A program made the translations under genes and the position numbers. Below, in pieces: positions 37,215 through 46,682 of a stretch of 64,000 nucleotides of DNA (position 1 is its first letter; each line of letters begins with the position of its first letter). The notes beneath the pieces are model-generated. The model worked only from the letters and a program-made list of their open reading frames with translations, had not been told where the DNA came from and searched no databases. This stretch comes from Bacillus sp. es.034 (lineage in GTDB: Bacteria > Bacillota > Bacilli > Bacillales > Bacillaceae_B): positions 2,206,001 to 2,270,000 of the forward strand of contig NZ_PDIY01000001.1 of assembly GCF_002563655.1 (NCBI RefSeq). The letters are read 5' to 3'.

Positions 37215-37262
37215 ATTTGGCCATTTTTTACATAACGTACGAACAAAACAGGAGGGAATTAT

Positions 37263-38000
37263 ATGAGAACAGACGGCAGAGAAAAGGATCAATTGCGTCA
37301 TATCGAAATCGAGACAGGATACGTCAAGCATCCGGAAGGTTCTGTATTGATAACGGTTGGAGAAACGAAGGTCATTTGTAACGCCAGTATCGAAGAGCGT
37401 GTGCCTCCCTTTATGAGAAACAGTGGAAAAGGGTGGATAACGGCGGAATATTCCATGCTTCCGAGAGCGACGGAAACGAGAAATATCCGTGAATCGTCCA
37501 AAGGGAAAATCTCAGGCAGGACGATGGAAATTCAACGATTGATTGGACGTGCCCTGAGAGCGGTCGTTGACTTGGATGCATTGGGAGAGCGCACGATCTG
37601 GATCGATTGTGATGTCATTCAAGCTGATGGCGGGACAAGAACGGCTTCCATCACAGGGGCATTCGTTGCCATGGCAATCGCCCTTGCAAAGCTTCAGGAT
37701 AGTAAAAAGATTTCTTCATTCCCACTCAAGAGCTTTCTTGCAGCGACAAGTGTCGGGATGGTGGAAGAACACGGAGCGGTCCTTGATTTGAACTATATTG
37801 AAGACAGCAGCGCATTGGTGGATATGAACATCATCATGACGGGTGAGGGGGAATTTGTGGAGCTTCAGGGAACCGGTGAAGAAGCTACATTTACAATGGA
37901 TCAATTACATCAATTATTGAAGCTTGGACAAGTTGGGATTCGCGAATTATTCCAAATCCAGCAGCAATCATTAGGTGATATCGTAAAAAGATTTCAATAA
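37263..38000 (+). CDS. rph: ribonuclease PH
   Basis: Phosphorolytic 3'-5' exoribonuclease that trims tRNA 3' ends. 245 residues with [23 protein letters not shown] (about residue 26), [15 protein letters not shown] (about 60) and [18 protein letters not shown] (about 117). ATG with GGAGGGAATT upstream. Starts a short operon rph-rdgB-ysnB. Confidence 0.96.
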   Translation: MRTDGREKDQLRHIEIETGYVKHPEGSVLITVGETKVICNASIEERVPPFMRNSGKGWITAEYSMLPRATETRNIRESSKGKISGRTMEIQRLIGRALRAVVDLDALGERTIWIDCDVIQADGGTRTASITGAFVAMAIALAKLQDSKKISSFPLKSFLAATSVGMVEEHGAVLDLNYIEDSSALVDMNIIMTGEGEFVELQGTGEEATFTMDQLHQLLKLGQVGIRELFQIQQQSLGDIVKRFQ

Positions 38001-38016
38001 AGGGATGAGAGAGCCG

Positions 38017-38613
38017 ATGACAAAACGAGTGATCATAGCCACAAAGAACAGAGGAAAAGCAAAAGAATTCCAACATATGTTTGCACCATATGGGTATGAG
38101 GTACAAACATTACTAGACCTTCCTCATATTGAGGATGTTGAAGAAACAGGCGAAACCTTTGAAGAGAATGCGATTTTAAAAGCGGAAACCGTAGCCAAAG
38201 AATTAGGGGAACTAGTGATTGCTGACGATTCGGGACTCTCCATCGATGCCCTGGAAGGTCGTCCAGGCGTCTATTCGGCCCGCTATGCCGGGGAAGAAAA
38301 GAGCGATGAAGCGAATATGGAGAAGGCATTGGGTGAGCTTGAGTCAGTGGAAGAAGCAGATCGCACTGCCCGTTTTTACTGTGTGTTGGCCATTGCCGGT
38401 CCTGACATGGAAACGAAAACGGTGACAGGAACGTGTGAAGGGATGATCCTCCGAGATAAGAGGGGGACCAATGGCTTTGGCTACGACCCGATCTTCTTCG
38501 TGCCTTCCCTTGGGAAGACCATGGCCGAATTAACGCAAGATGAAAAGAGTCAGATCAGTCATCGCGGGAACGCACTAAAAAAGCTCGGAAATATGATTTC
38601 AGACTTAGTTTAA
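38017..38613 (+). CDS. rdgB: XTP/dITP pyrophosphatase (RdgB/HAM1)
   Basis: House-cleaning enzyme that hydrolyses ITP, dITP and XTP. 198 residues with IIATKNRGKAKEFQ (about 5), VIADDSGLSIDALEGRPGVYSARY (about 67), and SQISHRGNALKKL near the C-terminus. ATG 38017 is chosen for family length; ATG 38005 sits on its own AAAGGG. Same as ysnA of B. subtilis. Confidence 0.94.
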   Translation: MTKRVIIATKNRGKAKEFQHMFAPYGYEVQTLLDLPHIEDVEETGETFEENAILKAETVAKELGELVIADDSGLSIDALEGRPGVYSARYAGEEKSDEANMEKALGELESVEEADRTARFYCVLAIAGPDMETKTVTGTCEGMILRDKRGTNGFGYDPIFFVPSLGKTMAELTQDEKSQISHRGNALKKLGNMISDLV

Positions 38614-38626
38614 AGGGTGAATCTGA

Positions 38627-39136
38627 ATGAAATTATTAGTTGTAAGTGACAGTCATGGATCCAAAGATGAATTGTTGAATCTATCAGAGAAGTACAAGTC
38701 CAGTGTAGACGCCATGATCCACTGTGGTGACTCGGAGTTGAGTGCTGATGATCCTGCATTGTCATCTTATCTCGTTGTCCGGGGGAACTGTGACATGGAT
38801 GCACGATTGCCTGACGACCTGGTAGAGAAGCTAGATGGGCAAACCATCATGGTGACTCACGGGCATCACTATGGAATCAAGATGTCATTGATGAAACTCC
38901 GATACAGAGCGGAAGAGGTCGGGGCGCAGTTTGTGTTCTTTGGTCACTCGCACACTCTGGGGGCAGAGTTGATTAACGGTACATTATTCCTGAACCCTGG
39001 AAGCATCCTGTTGCCACGGGGGAGAAGTGAACGTACCTACGCATTAGTGGATACGGAAGATCAAGAAATCAATGTCACATTTCTGACCCACGATCATGTG
39101 GTGCTGGATGAATTGACGCAAACATTTAGTTTGTAA
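38627..39136 (+). CDS. ysnB: YfcE/MJ0936-type metallophosphodiesterase
   Basis: 169-residue calcineurin-like phosphoesterase with a complete metal site: VSDSHGS (residues 5-11), HCGDSE (about 35), RGNCD (about 55), THGHHYG (about 79), FGHSHTLG (about 104). Substrate unknown. ATG with AAAGGGTG upstream, 13 bases after rdgB. Confidence 0.9.
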   Translation: MKLLVVSDSHGSKDELLNLSEKYKSSVDAMIHCGDSELSADDPALSSYLVVRGNCDMDARLPDDLVEKLDGQTIMVTHGHHYGIKMSLMKLRYRAEEVGAQFVFFGHSHTLGAELINGTLFLNPGSILLPRGRSERTYALVDTEDQEINVTFLTHDHVVLDELTQTFSL

Positions 39137-39233
39137 AATATAGAGTGGGAACTCGTCATGTACGGGTCCCCCTCATGTTTTGATGTGTAAAAGCAAAGCT
39201 GAAAAATAAAATAAAACTTTTTCTGAAAATCTG

Positions 39234-39262
39234 TTGACTTATTTATGCTATGTGAATATAAT
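39234..39262 (+). promoter_or_regulatory. tRNA promoter
   Basis: TTGACT (39234-39239), 17 bases, TATAAT (39257-39262), about 39 bases before the first tRNA. Confidence 0.85.
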
Positions 39263-39300
39263 AAATATTGTCCTTGAAAAACAAATAACGAAACACACAC

Positions 39301-39377
<77 letters not shown>

Positions 39378-39420
39378 TAATCATTACATACGACCTTGAT
39401 ATCAGGGTTTTGACTAACAA

Positions 39421-39460
39421 GGGGTACTGACACAGTAAACTGTGAGGTATCTCTTTTTTT
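39421..39460 (+). terminator. terminator after first tRNA-Arg
   Basis: CACAG (39431-39435) pairs with CTGTG (39440-39444), loop TAAA, with a partial outer TAC/GTA stem, then CTCTTTTTTT. It would reduce read-through to the second tRNA. Confidence 0.65.
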
Positions 39461-39494
39461 ATCCGATACATGGTGCGATTGCTATTCTCAATGT

Positions 39495-39571
39495 GTCCCA
39501 GTAGCTCAGCAGGATAGAGCAACAGTTTCCTAAACTGTAGGTCGGGAGTTCGAATCTCTTCTGGGACGCCA
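39495..39571 (+). tRNA. tRNA-Arg, anticodon CCT
   Basis: 77 bases with encoded CCA. Anticodon stem ACAGT/ACTGT, loop TTCCTAA (anticodon CCT, reads AGG). The rest of the molecule is nearly identical to the tRNA at 39301, so the two look like diverged tandem duplicates. Confidence 0.95.
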
Positions 39572-39587
39572 TAAACCCTACATATGC

Positions 39588-39618
39588 AAAGCTTACCCCA
39601 ATGAGGTAGGCTTTTTTT
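39588..39618 (+). terminator. terminator after second tRNA-Arg
   Basis: AAAGCTTACC (39588-39597) pairs with GGTAGGCTTT (39605-39614, one G-T pair); seven T follow. Confidence 0.85.
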
Positions 39619-39679
39619 GTTATCCAAATGATATCGTGCTAAACTAATACCAACTAAACAGTATAGGCAGGTACGTTTT

Positions 39680-40684
39680 ATGAATAAGGGAAACCAAGAA
39701 GGAAAAGGAAAGATTGTACAGTTTCCAGGATTGAAGGACCGGCTGCTGGAAAAAGGGGTGCAGGCTTTGGAAAAAGGGGAAGTCCATGAATCCTCCCAGC
39801 TCCTCGCACAAGCTTATGAACTGGAACCGGATAATCCGGATATCAATACGGCACTCGTGTTATCGCTCTATGAAAGCAAACAATACGACCAGGCCGGATC
39901 CATATGTAAAGAGATGCTCCTCGAAGGAATCGGTGACTATTTCGAGGTCGTTGATATGTACTTAATGATTCTTATACAGCTTCATAAGCACAGTGAAGTG
40001 ATCGATACAATCAATGCCCTCTTTGATGAAAGGGAAGTACCCTTTGAAAAGGAAGAACACTTCAGGAAGCTTCTCCATTTCAGTGAAAAGGTAGTGAACG
40101 GGAAAGAGACTGTTCTTGAGAAAGAAGTTCAGGCAGAAGATCAAACGTCCATCTTGACAGGGAAAAGCCTCGAGGAACAGACGCTCATCGTGGCACAGCT
40201 CGTTCATCGGAATATTCACCCGTTCATCGGGGAACTGCAAGGGATTTTACAGGATCCCGATGCCCATCCGTTTTTACAAACGATGATTTTAAATGTTTTA
40301 AAAGAGCATGGAATGGATAAAGAAGTAGTTGTAGTAAAGATAGGAATGGAAGAGCGGGTTAATCCCGCAGCATTGGATGACGTTTTCGAGTCGGATTTCT
40401 TCACCGGTGTCATACATTGCCTGGATGAGCTTCTGGCACAAATGAATCCTACTCTATTTCAGCATGCAGAGGAATTACTGAAACGTCATGCCTTCCTTCT
40501 CTATCCTTTTACACTTAAGGAAGAACCGGAAGAAATCGCTGCAGTATATGCCTATTACACCGCCGGGATGTTTGCCGATGCGATTCTTGAAAAAGAGTTA
40601 AAAGAGCAGGTTGAAAACAGTCAGGCTGAAGGGATTTTAGCAAGACTTACGGAACTAGAGGAAATTTCCTCTCCGAATATTTAA
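39680..40684 (+). CDS. ysoA: tetratricopeptide-repeat protein YsoA
   Basis: 334-residue soluble protein with N-terminal TPR-like helices (KGVQALEKGEVHESSQLLAQAYELEPDNPDI near residues 24-54, then another pair) and a long helical C-terminal part without recognised motif. Probably a protein-interaction scaffold; function unknown. ATG with a weak site (GGCAGG). Its position just before tig matches B. subtilis ysoA. Confidence 0.85.
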   Translation: MNKGNQEGKGKIVQFPGLKDRLLEKGVQALEKGEVHESSQLLAQAYELEPDNPDINTALVLSLYESKQYDQAGSICKEMLLEGIGDYFEVVDMYLMILIQLHKHSEVIDTINALFDEREVPFEKEEHFRKLLHFSEKVVNGKETVLEKEVQAEDQTSILTGKSLEEQTLIVAQLVHRNIHPFIGELQGILQDPDAHPFLQTMILNVLKEHGMDKEVVVVKIGMEERVNPAALDDVFESDFFTGVIHCLDELLAQMNPTLFQHAEELLKRHAFLLYPFTLKEEPEEIAAVYAYYTAGMFADAILEKELKEQVENSQAEGILARLTELEEISSPNI

Positions 40685-40694
40685 ACCCCCTCTG

Positions 40695-40722
40695 TTGAAA
40701 GACAGTGGCTGTATGTTATAAT
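40695..40722 (+). promoter_or_regulatory. SigA promoter of tig
   Basis: TTGAAA (40695-40700), 16 bases, TATAAT (40717-40722), leaving a leader of about 115 bases. Confidence 0.75.
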
Positions 40723-40845
40723 GTAATGGTTGTAATGTGAAAGTTTTTCATATATTTACGATGATAGTGCTAGATTCACACGGGACTATCTACTACTATG
40801 CGTAAAAAATTTAAGATCAACTATAGATTTGTTGGAGGGAACAGT

Positions 40846-42132
40846 ATGTCTGCAAAATGGGAAAAGCAAGAAGGAAACCAAGGAGTACTTACAATTGAAG
40901 TAGAAGCTGCTAAAGTAAACGAAGGTTTGGACGCGGCATTCAAAAAGGTTGTAAAACAAGTGAACGTACCAGGATTCCGTAAAGGGAAAATGCCTCGCGG
41001 AATGTTCGAAAAACGTTTTGGTGTAGAATCACTTTACCAAGATGCATTAGATTTCATCTTACCTGAAGCATATGCAAAAGCAATCGAAGAAACAGGAATC
41101 GATCCAATCGACCGTCCTGAAATCGATGTCGAGCAAATGGAAAAAGGAAAAGACCTGGTCTTCACTGCTAAAGTACAAGTGAAACCAGAAGTGAAACTTG
41201 GCGACTACAAAGGTCTTGAAGTAGAAAAAATGGAAACAGAAGTAACAGCTGAAGATGTTGAAGCTGAACTTACTTCACTTCAAGAGAAACAAGCTGAGCT
41301 TGCTGTCAAAGAAGATGGAAAAGCTGAAGAAGGCGACACAGTAACAATGGATTTCGAAGGATTCGTTGACGGTGAAGCATTTGAAGGCGGACAGGCTGAG
41401 AACTACTCACTTGAATTAGGTTCAGGTCAGTTCATCCCAGGATTCGAAGAGCAATTGGTTGGTGTTGCAGCAGGAGAAGAGAAAGAAGTAGAAGTAAACT
41501 TCCCTGAGGAATACCATGCAGCTGAGCTTGCTGGTAAGCCTGCTACATTCAAAGTGAAAGTTCACGAAATCAAAGCAAAAGAACTTCCGGCACTTGATGA
41601 TGAGTTCGCAAAAGACGCTGACGAAGAAGTTGAAACGCTTGCTGAACTAAAAGAAAAAATCGAAAAACGCCTTCAAGAGTCTAAAAAGAACGAAGCTGAA
41701 ACAGCGGTTCGTGAAACTCTTGTAAATAAAGCTTCTGACAACGCTGAAGTTGAAATTCCAGAAGTAATGGTTAAAGCTGAAGTAGACCGTATGATGCAAG
41801 AGTTCGAACAACGCCTGCAAATGCAAGGTATGAACCTTGATCTTTACTTCCAATTCTCTGGTCAATCAGAAGAAGATCTTCGTGGTCAAATGACAGAGGA
41901 TGCCGGCAAACGCGTTCGCACCAACTTAACACTTGAAGCAATCGCAGCAGCGGAAAACCTTGAAGTAACCGACGAAGAAGCAGAAGAAGAAGTAAACAAA
42001 ATGGCTGAACAATACAACATGACTGCTGATAATATCAAACAAGCACTAGGCGGCCTTGACACACTTAAAGCCGACCTTAAAGTACGTAAAGCAGTAGAAT
42101 TCCTTGTTGAGAACAGCAAAACTGTAGCATAA
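40846..42132 (+). CDS. tig: trigger factor
   Basis: Ribosome-associated chaperone and prolyl isomerase. 428 residues: N-terminal ribosome-binding domain with [18 protein letters not shown] (about 42-59), FKBP domain (about 160-245, [20 protein letters not shown]), helical C-terminal arms. ATG 40846 after TTGGAGGGA; the ORF runs upstream to 40798 without homology. Terminator follows. Confidence 0.97.
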   Translation: MSAKWEKQEGNQGVLTIEVEAAKVNEGLDAAFKKVVKQVNVPGFRKGKMPRGMFEKRFGVESLYQDALDFILPEAYAKAIEETGIDPIDRPEIDVEQMEKGKDLVFTAKVQVKPEVKLGDYKGLEVEKMETEVTAEDVEAELTSLQEKQAELAVKEDGKAEEGDTVTMDFEGFVDGEAFEGGQAENYSLELGSGQFIPGFEEQLVGVAAGEEKEVEVNFPEEYHAAELAGKPATFKVKVHEIKAKELPALDDEFAKDADEEVETLAELKEKIEKRLQESKKNEAETAVRETLVNKASDNAEVEIPEVMVKAEVDRMMQEFEQRLQMQGMNLDLYFQFSGQSEEDLRGQMTEDAGKRVRTNLTLEAIAAAENLEVTDEEAEEEVNKMAEQYNMTADNIKQALGGLDTLKADLKVRKAVEFLVENSKTVA

Positions 42133-42143
42133 TAAAAATAGCA

Positions 42144-42174
42144 AACAAGGCGCGAATCATTCGTGCCTTGTTTT
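42144..42174 (+). terminator. tig terminator
   Basis: AACAAGGCGCGAAT (42144-42157) pairs with ATTCGTGCCTTGTT (42159-42172, one mismatch or wobble), loop of one to three bases, then TTG. Confidence 0.75.
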
Positions 42175-42180
42175 GTACAA

Positions 42181-42348
42181 TGAAGCGGATATTCCCCGTG
42201 ATTTGGCTCATTCATGTGAATCGAACGTTTCACACGCTTTTCAGCAGAGCTGAAAAGTAGCCATCACCATCAAAAGCGATCGAGCAAACTCGTTTGCTCG
42301 ATCGCTTTTGATGGTGATGGCGTAAATGAGCCAAATCACTAAGCTTCA
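42181..42348. repeat. four-hairpin inverted-repeat element between tig and clpX
   Basis: Outer arms GTGATTTGGCTCATT (42198-42212) and AATGAGCCAAATCAC (42325-42339) are a perfect 15-base inverted repeat, extended by TGAAGC/GCTTCA (42181-42186, 42343-42348). Inside are three further hairpins in series: TGTGAA/TTCACA (42215-42220, 42229-42234); CTTTTCAGC/GCTGAAAAG (42237-42245, 42249-42257); and a perfect 30-base inverted repeat (42260-42289 with 42292-42321) with a two-base loop. Drawn as RNA or cruciform DNA this is a cloverleaf. No T-run follows the arms. Confidence 0.85.
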
Positions 42349-42518
42349 CTTCATAAGTTAGTAATTGTTTACACTTCTAAGAATAAGAACCACTATTTTT
42401 GGAAAAAGCTTATGAGACGGGGTTGCATTACTTTTCACCATGAACATACATAATAAGATTCCTTACATTACCTGACTTCATTTGGACAAAATAAACTTTA
42501 GCAATGTAAAAGATTTGC

Positions 42519-42605
42519 TAAAATGCACGATACATAATAAGATGATTCTTAAGAATCGTATCAATTTCTTTACGAACATATAATATGATAAAATGCAGTA
42601 CATAA
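42519..42605. promoter_or_regulatory. clpX upstream region: palindrome flanked by direct repeats
   Basis: GATTCTTAAGAATC (42544-42557) is a perfect 14-base palindrome. It is flanked by two copies of TAAAATGCA-n-TACATAA (from 42519 and from 42589). The second copy and TATAAT (42579-42584) provide -10-like sequences. Promoter and operator roles are inferred. Nothing else is evident in 42349-42518 and 42606-42680. Confidence 0.4.
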
Positions 42606-42689
42606 CTTTAGGTAATAGGGATGTAAGGAATCGTTCGTTTGATGAAACAGGCACGATTTTATGAAGTTTTAACGAAGGGGTGAAAATCA

Positions 42690-43964
42690 TTGTTTAAATT
42701 TAATGATGAAAAAGGGCAATTAAAATGTTCTTTTTGCGGAAAAACACAAGACCAAGTTCGTAAACTAGTCGCTGGACCAGGTGTGTATATTTGTGATGAG
42801 TGCATCGAGCTTTGCACAGAAATCGTAGAAGAAGAGCTGGGTACAGAAGAAGAAGTAGAATTTAAAGACGTACCGAAACCACGCGAAATCCGGGAAATCC
42901 TGGACGAGTACGTAATCGGGCAGGATCAGGCGAAGAAATCACTTGCCGTAGCCGTCTACAACCACTACAAGCGTATCAACTCCAGCAGTAAAGTTGATGA
43001 CGTTGAACTGTCTAAGAGTAATATTGCCATGATTGGGCCGACTGGTAGCGGGAAAACCCTCCTTGCCCAAACATTGGCTCGTATTCTTAACGTTCCTTTC
43101 GCCATCGCCGACGCGACTTCTTTAACAGAAGCGGGTTATGTTGGGGAAGATGTAGAGAATATTCTATTGAAACTGATCCAGGCAGCTGACTACGATGTGG
43201 AAAAAGCTGAAAAAGGGATCATCTATATCGATGAAATCGATAAAGTGGCAAGAAAATCTGAAAATCCATCCATCACGAGAGACGTTTCAGGTGAAGGAGT
43301 ACAACAAGCCCTCTTGAAAATTCTTGAAGGTACGGTAGCAAGTGTTCCACCACAAGGCGGACGCAAGCATCCTCACCAGGAGTTCATTCAAATCGATACG
43401 TCCAATGTCCTATTCATTTGTGGTGGAGCATTCGACGGGATCGAACAAATCATCAAACGCCGTTTAGGTCAAAAGATAATCGGATTCGGTTCTGATCCTA
43501 AAAACGCTGAAGTGAAAGAAGATAAGTCGCTACTTTCTAAAGTTCTTCCTGAAGACCTATTGAGATTCGGATTGATTCCGGAATTCATCGGTCGTCTACC
43601 GGTCATTTCAAGCCTTGAGCCTCTTGATGAAGAAGCACTGGTTGAAATCCTGACTAAACCTAAAAACGCATTGGTAAAACAATACCAAAAAATGCTTGAA
43701 TTGGATGAGGTCGAGCTTGAGTTCACAGAAGATGCCCTGCTTGAAATCTCTAAAAAAGCAATTGAGCGTAAAACAGGTGCACGTGGACTGCGATCCATCA
43801 TCGAAACCATGATGCTTGATGTGATGTTCGATCTGCCTTCCCGTGATGATATTAAGAAATGTATCATTACGAAAGAGACGATCCTTGAAGATGCCGCTCC
43901 TCACTTAATGCTTGAGGATGGCACCATGATCGATCCAAACGAAGAAGAAAAGACATCAGCTTAA
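42690..43964 (+). CDS. clpX: ATP-dependent Clp protease ATP-binding subunit ClpX
   Basis: AAA+ unfoldase that feeds ClpP. 424 residues: N-terminal zinc finger with cysteines in CSFCGK (about 12) and [10 protein letters not shown] (about 33), Walker [12 protein letters not shown] (about 116), Walker [15 protein letters not shown] (about 180), pore loop AGYVGEDVE, sensor 2 [10 protein letters not shown] (about 367). TTG start at 42690 with AAGGGGTG upstream. Confidence 0.97.
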   Translation: MFKFNDEKGQLKCSFCGKTQDQVRKLVAGPGVYICDECIELCTEIVEEELGTEEEVEFKDVPKPREIREILDEYVIGQDQAKKSLAVAVYNHYKRINSSSKVDDVELSKSNIAMIGPTGSGKTLLAQTLARILNVPFAIADATSLTEAGYVGEDVENILLKLIQAADYDVEKAEKGIIYIDEIDKVARKSENPSITRDVSGEGVQQALLKILEGTVASVPPQGGRKHPHQEFIQIDTSNVLFICGGAFDGIEQIIKRRLGQKIIGFGSDPKNAEVKEDKSLLSKVLPEDLLRFGLIPEFIGRLPVISSLEPLDEEALVEILTKPKNALVKQYQKMLELDEVELEFTEDALLEISKKAIERKTGARGLRSIIETMMLDVMFDLPSRDDIKKCIITKETILEDAAPHLMLEDGTMIDPNEEEKTSA

Positions 43965-43975
43965 TAGCTTAACGT

Positions 43976-44013
43976 AAAGCCGGGAATGATCCTTCATTCC
44001 CGGCTTTTTTTCG
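43976..44013 (+). terminator. clpX terminator
   Basis: AAAGCCGGGAATGA (43976-43989) pairs with TCATTCCCGGCTTT (43994-44007), four-base loop, T-run. Confidence 0.92.
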
Positions 44014-44042
44014 ACCAGAGATATAGAACGGAGATGGGGCAA

Positions 44043-44732
44043 ATGGACAATAAGAAAACCAAGGTGGCCATTAGCTGGAGTGGCGGGAAAGATGGGTGTC
44101 TTGCTTTGAATCGTACATTAAAAGCCGGCAAAAAAGTAGAATGTCTTGTTTCGATGGTCTCTGAAAAATATGAACGGAATCATGCTCACGGTCTTAGATT
44201 GGATATCCTCGGGCAACAGGCAAAAGCCTTGGATATTCCGCTGGTCATTGTGAATTCCGGAGATGATTATGAGCGCTCCCTCATTGGGGCATTATCCGAT
44301 ATAAAGCAGAATAGGGGTGTGGAAGAGATCGTCTTTGGAAGCTTATATGCAGAAGAAGATCGAAAGTGGAACGAAGAAGTGGCAAGGAAAGCAGGTTTGA
44401 AACCCTCATTCCCCGTATGGATATCGGAGGGGGAAAGCAGTCAATTACTGAAAGAATTTATCACACTTGGATTCTTTGCAGTCACATGCAGGGCTTCCGA
44501 CAAAGTATTCGATCCCTCATGGGCCGGCCGAATGCTCGATTGGGAATTTTATAAGGATATCCATCATATAAAAGGCTGCTGCGTCATGGGAGAAGCAGGC
44601 GAATACCACACCTTCGTCCTGGACGGTCCCATCTTCTTTAAAAAAGTACATATAGTGCAATCAGGAGTCGTCTTGAACGCCGGTCTATGGTCTTTAGATA
44701 TTGAGGCTTGCCGATTAGTAGAGAAAAATTGA
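44043..44732 (+). CDS. ATP-pyrophosphatase, diphthine--ammonia ligase family
   Basis: 229-residue PP-loop protein (DUF71). The ATP pyrophosphatase loop SWSGGKDGCLALNR is at residues 11-24; the family motif near the C-terminus is GEAGEYHTFVLDGP (about 184-197), with CGMG-like GCCVMGEAGEY. Eukaryotic and archaeal relatives amidate diphthine on EF-2; bacterial members act on an unknown substrate. ATG 44043 with CGGAGATGGGG upstream is chosen; the ORF extends to 43986 inside the clpX terminator. Not at this place in B. subtilis 168 as far as I recall. Confidence 0.8.
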   Translation: MDNKKTKVAISWSGGKDGCLALNRTLKAGKKVECLVSMVSEKYERNHAHGLRLDILGQQAKALDIPLVIVNSGDDYERSLIGALSDIKQNRGVEEIVFGSLYAEEDRKWNEEVARKAGLKPSFPVWISEGESSQLLKEFITLGFFAVTCRASDKVFDPSWAGRMLDWEFYKDIHHIKGCCVMGEAGEYHTFVLDGPIFFKKVHIVQSGVVLNAGLWSLDIEACRLVEKN

Positions 44733-44787
44733 AGTAATATACATATCTTTTTATGCTTTTTAAACCATCCACTCACGGAATTTTTTT

Positions 44788-44817
44788 GTTTATTCCCACA
44801 AGGTCAAGGAGATACTA
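44788..44817 (+). promoter_or_regulatory. SigF/SigG-type promoter of lonB
   Basis: GTTTA (44788-44792) and GGAGATACTA (44808-44817) with a 15-base spacer; the -10 fits GGnnAnAnT fully, the -35 matches GTATA at four of five. lonB is a SigF gene in B. subtilis. Confidence 0.6.
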
Positions 44818-44853
44818 ACCGATAACAACTTGTATCTACTTGGAGGGAGACGA

Positions 44854-46512
44854 ATGAGCTTTACGAGCATCGCTTTATTCATCCAATTATTCTTCGGAAT
44901 CATCATTGGATTGTACTTCTGGAACCTGTTAAAAAACCAGCGAACGCAAAAAGTTTCCATTGACCGTGAATCAAAAAAAGAGATGGAAGAACTCCGAAAG
45001 ATGAGATCCATTTCACTAACAGAACCCCTTGCCGAAAAAGTAAGACCCTCAAGCTTCGAAGATATTGTCGGACAGGAAGATGGCATCAAAGCATTGAAAG
45101 CAGCGATATGCAGTCCGAATCCACAGCATGTCATCATTTATGGACCGCCCGGCGTCGGAAAAACGGCTGCCGCCCGTCTGGTCCTGGAAGAAGCAAAGAA
45201 AAATATGAAATCCCCATTTAGATCTTCTGCCGTTTTTGTAGAATTGGATGCCACAACGGCACGATTCGATGAACGGGGGATTGCCGATCCGCTGATTGGT
45301 TCCGTTCATGATCCCATTTATCAAGGGGCAGGAGCCATGGGACAGGCAGGGATCCCGCAACCAAAACAAGGTGCTGTAACCAATGCCCATGGAGGCGTAT
45401 TGTTCATTGATGAAATCGGGGAATTGCACCCCATTCAATTGAATAAGCTCTTAAAAGTGTTAGAAGATCGCAGAGTGTTCCTTGAGAGCGCCTATTACAA
45501 TGAAGAAAATCATCAAATTCCCACCCATATCCATGATATTTTCAAAAACGGCCTTCCGGCGGATTTCCGCTTGATCGGTGCCACGACCCGTACACCGAAT
45601 GAACTGCCTCCGGCGATCCGCTCGAGATGCATGGAAGTTTTTTTCAGGGAGCTTGAGCATGACGAAGTGAAGAAGGTGGCGGCAGGAGCCGTTGAGAAAG
45701 TAGAAATGACGATCAGCGACAAAGGGCTCGAAACTCTTGCATCTTATGCGCGTAACGGCCGTGAAGCAGTCAATATGGTTCAGATAGCAGCCGGGGTTGC
45801 CATCACCGAAAATAGAAAAGAAATTTATGATCATGAGCTCGAGTGGATCATTCAATCCAGTCAGCTTTCCCCGCGCTATCAGAAAAAAATCAATGAAGAG
45901 GCAACGATTGGTCTGGTCAATGGGTTAGCCGTGACAGGACCGAATACCGGCTCTCTACTTGAAATTGAAGTAAACGTTATTCCGGCTGCCGATAAGGGTA
46001 CCATCAATGTGACGGGAATCGTGGAAGAAGAAAGCATCGGTGATCGGAGTAAATCCATCAGGAGAAAAAGTATGGCGAAAGGCTCGATCGAAAATGTGAT
46101 CACCGTCCTTCGTTCCATGGGGGTACCTGCGGATCAGTATGATATCCATGTGAACTTTCCAGGCGGGGTGCCGGTCGACGGCCCTTCTGCAGGGATTGCC
46201 ATGGCTCTTGGGATCTACTCGGCCATTTACCGGATACCCATCAAGCATACGATTGCCGTCACGGGTGAAATCAGTATACATGGATCTGTTAAGCCTGTCG
46301 GAGGGGTGTATCCTAAGGTGAAAGGCGCAAAACTCGCCGGTGCCACCATGGCCATCATTCCGTACGACAACCAGCAGGCCATGTTAAGAGAGATAGAAGG
46401 AATCGAAGTGGTCCCGGTCAAACAGCTCAAGGAAGTTCTTGATCTCGCCCTGATGAAGGATCACGTATCGTCACCCGATCTCGTACCTGAACAAAATAAG
46501 AAAAGTGTATAG
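44854..46512 (+). CDS. lonB: Lon-like protease LonB
   Basis: Forespore-expressed, membrane-anchored Lon-type protease. 552 residues: N-terminal transmembrane helix (about 3-25), AAA+ domain with Walker [14 protein letters not shown] (about 95), Walker B VLFIDEIGELH (about 185), proteolytic domain with catalytic Ser in DGPSAGIAMALG (about 442) and Lys in GGVYPKVKGAKLAG (about 487). ATG 44854 after TGGAGGGAGACG. Length equals B. subtilis LonB. Confidence 0.95.
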   Translation: MSFTSIALFIQLFFGIIIGLYFWNLLKNQRTQKVSIDRESKKEMEELRKMRSISLTEPLAEKVRPSSFEDIVGQEDGIKALKAAICSPNPQHVIIYGPPGVGKTAAARLVLEEAKKNMKSPFRSSAVFVELDATTARFDERGIADPLIGSVHDPIYQGAGAMGQAGIPQPKQGAVTNAHGGVLFIDEIGELHPIQLNKLLKVLEDRRVFLESAYYNEENHQIPTHIHDIFKNGLPADFRLIGATTRTPNELPPAIRSRCMEVFFRELEHDEVKKVAAGAVEKVEMTISDKGLETLASYARNGREAVNMVQIAAGVAITENRKEIYDHELEWIIQSSQLSPRYQKKINEEATIGLVNGLAVTGPNTGSLLEIEVNVIPAADKGTINVTGIVEEESIGDRSKSIRRKSMAKGSIENVITVLRSMGVPADQYDIHVNFPGGVPVDGPSAGIAMALGIYSAIYRIPIKHTIAVTGEISIHGSVKPVGGVYPKVKGAKLAGATMAIIPYDNQQAMLREIEGIEVVPVKQLKEVLDLALMKDHVSSPDLVPEQNKKSV

Positions 46513-46519
46513 ACTGTTG

Positions 46520-46555
46520 ACCGATTCGGGTCTATCCGAATCGGTTTGTTTTTGA
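46520..46555 (+). terminator. lonB terminator
   Basis: ACCGATTCGG (46520-46529) pairs perfectly with CCGAATCGGT (46536-46545), then TTGTTTTTG. Confidence 0.85.
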
Positions 46556-46682
46556 ATGGCTTGTAAAGGAATAAGCGGCAACCCATTCGAATAAAGTTGT
46601 AAATACCTATTTAATAGACACTACCTAGTAAATAAGTTAGAATTGTACAAAGACTCATGAGCAAAATTCGGAGGTGTTATAT

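Noticed and set aside
42260..42321. 30-base perfect hairpin as a terminator
   Set aside because: No T-run on either side, and the tig terminator is already complete at 42144-42174.
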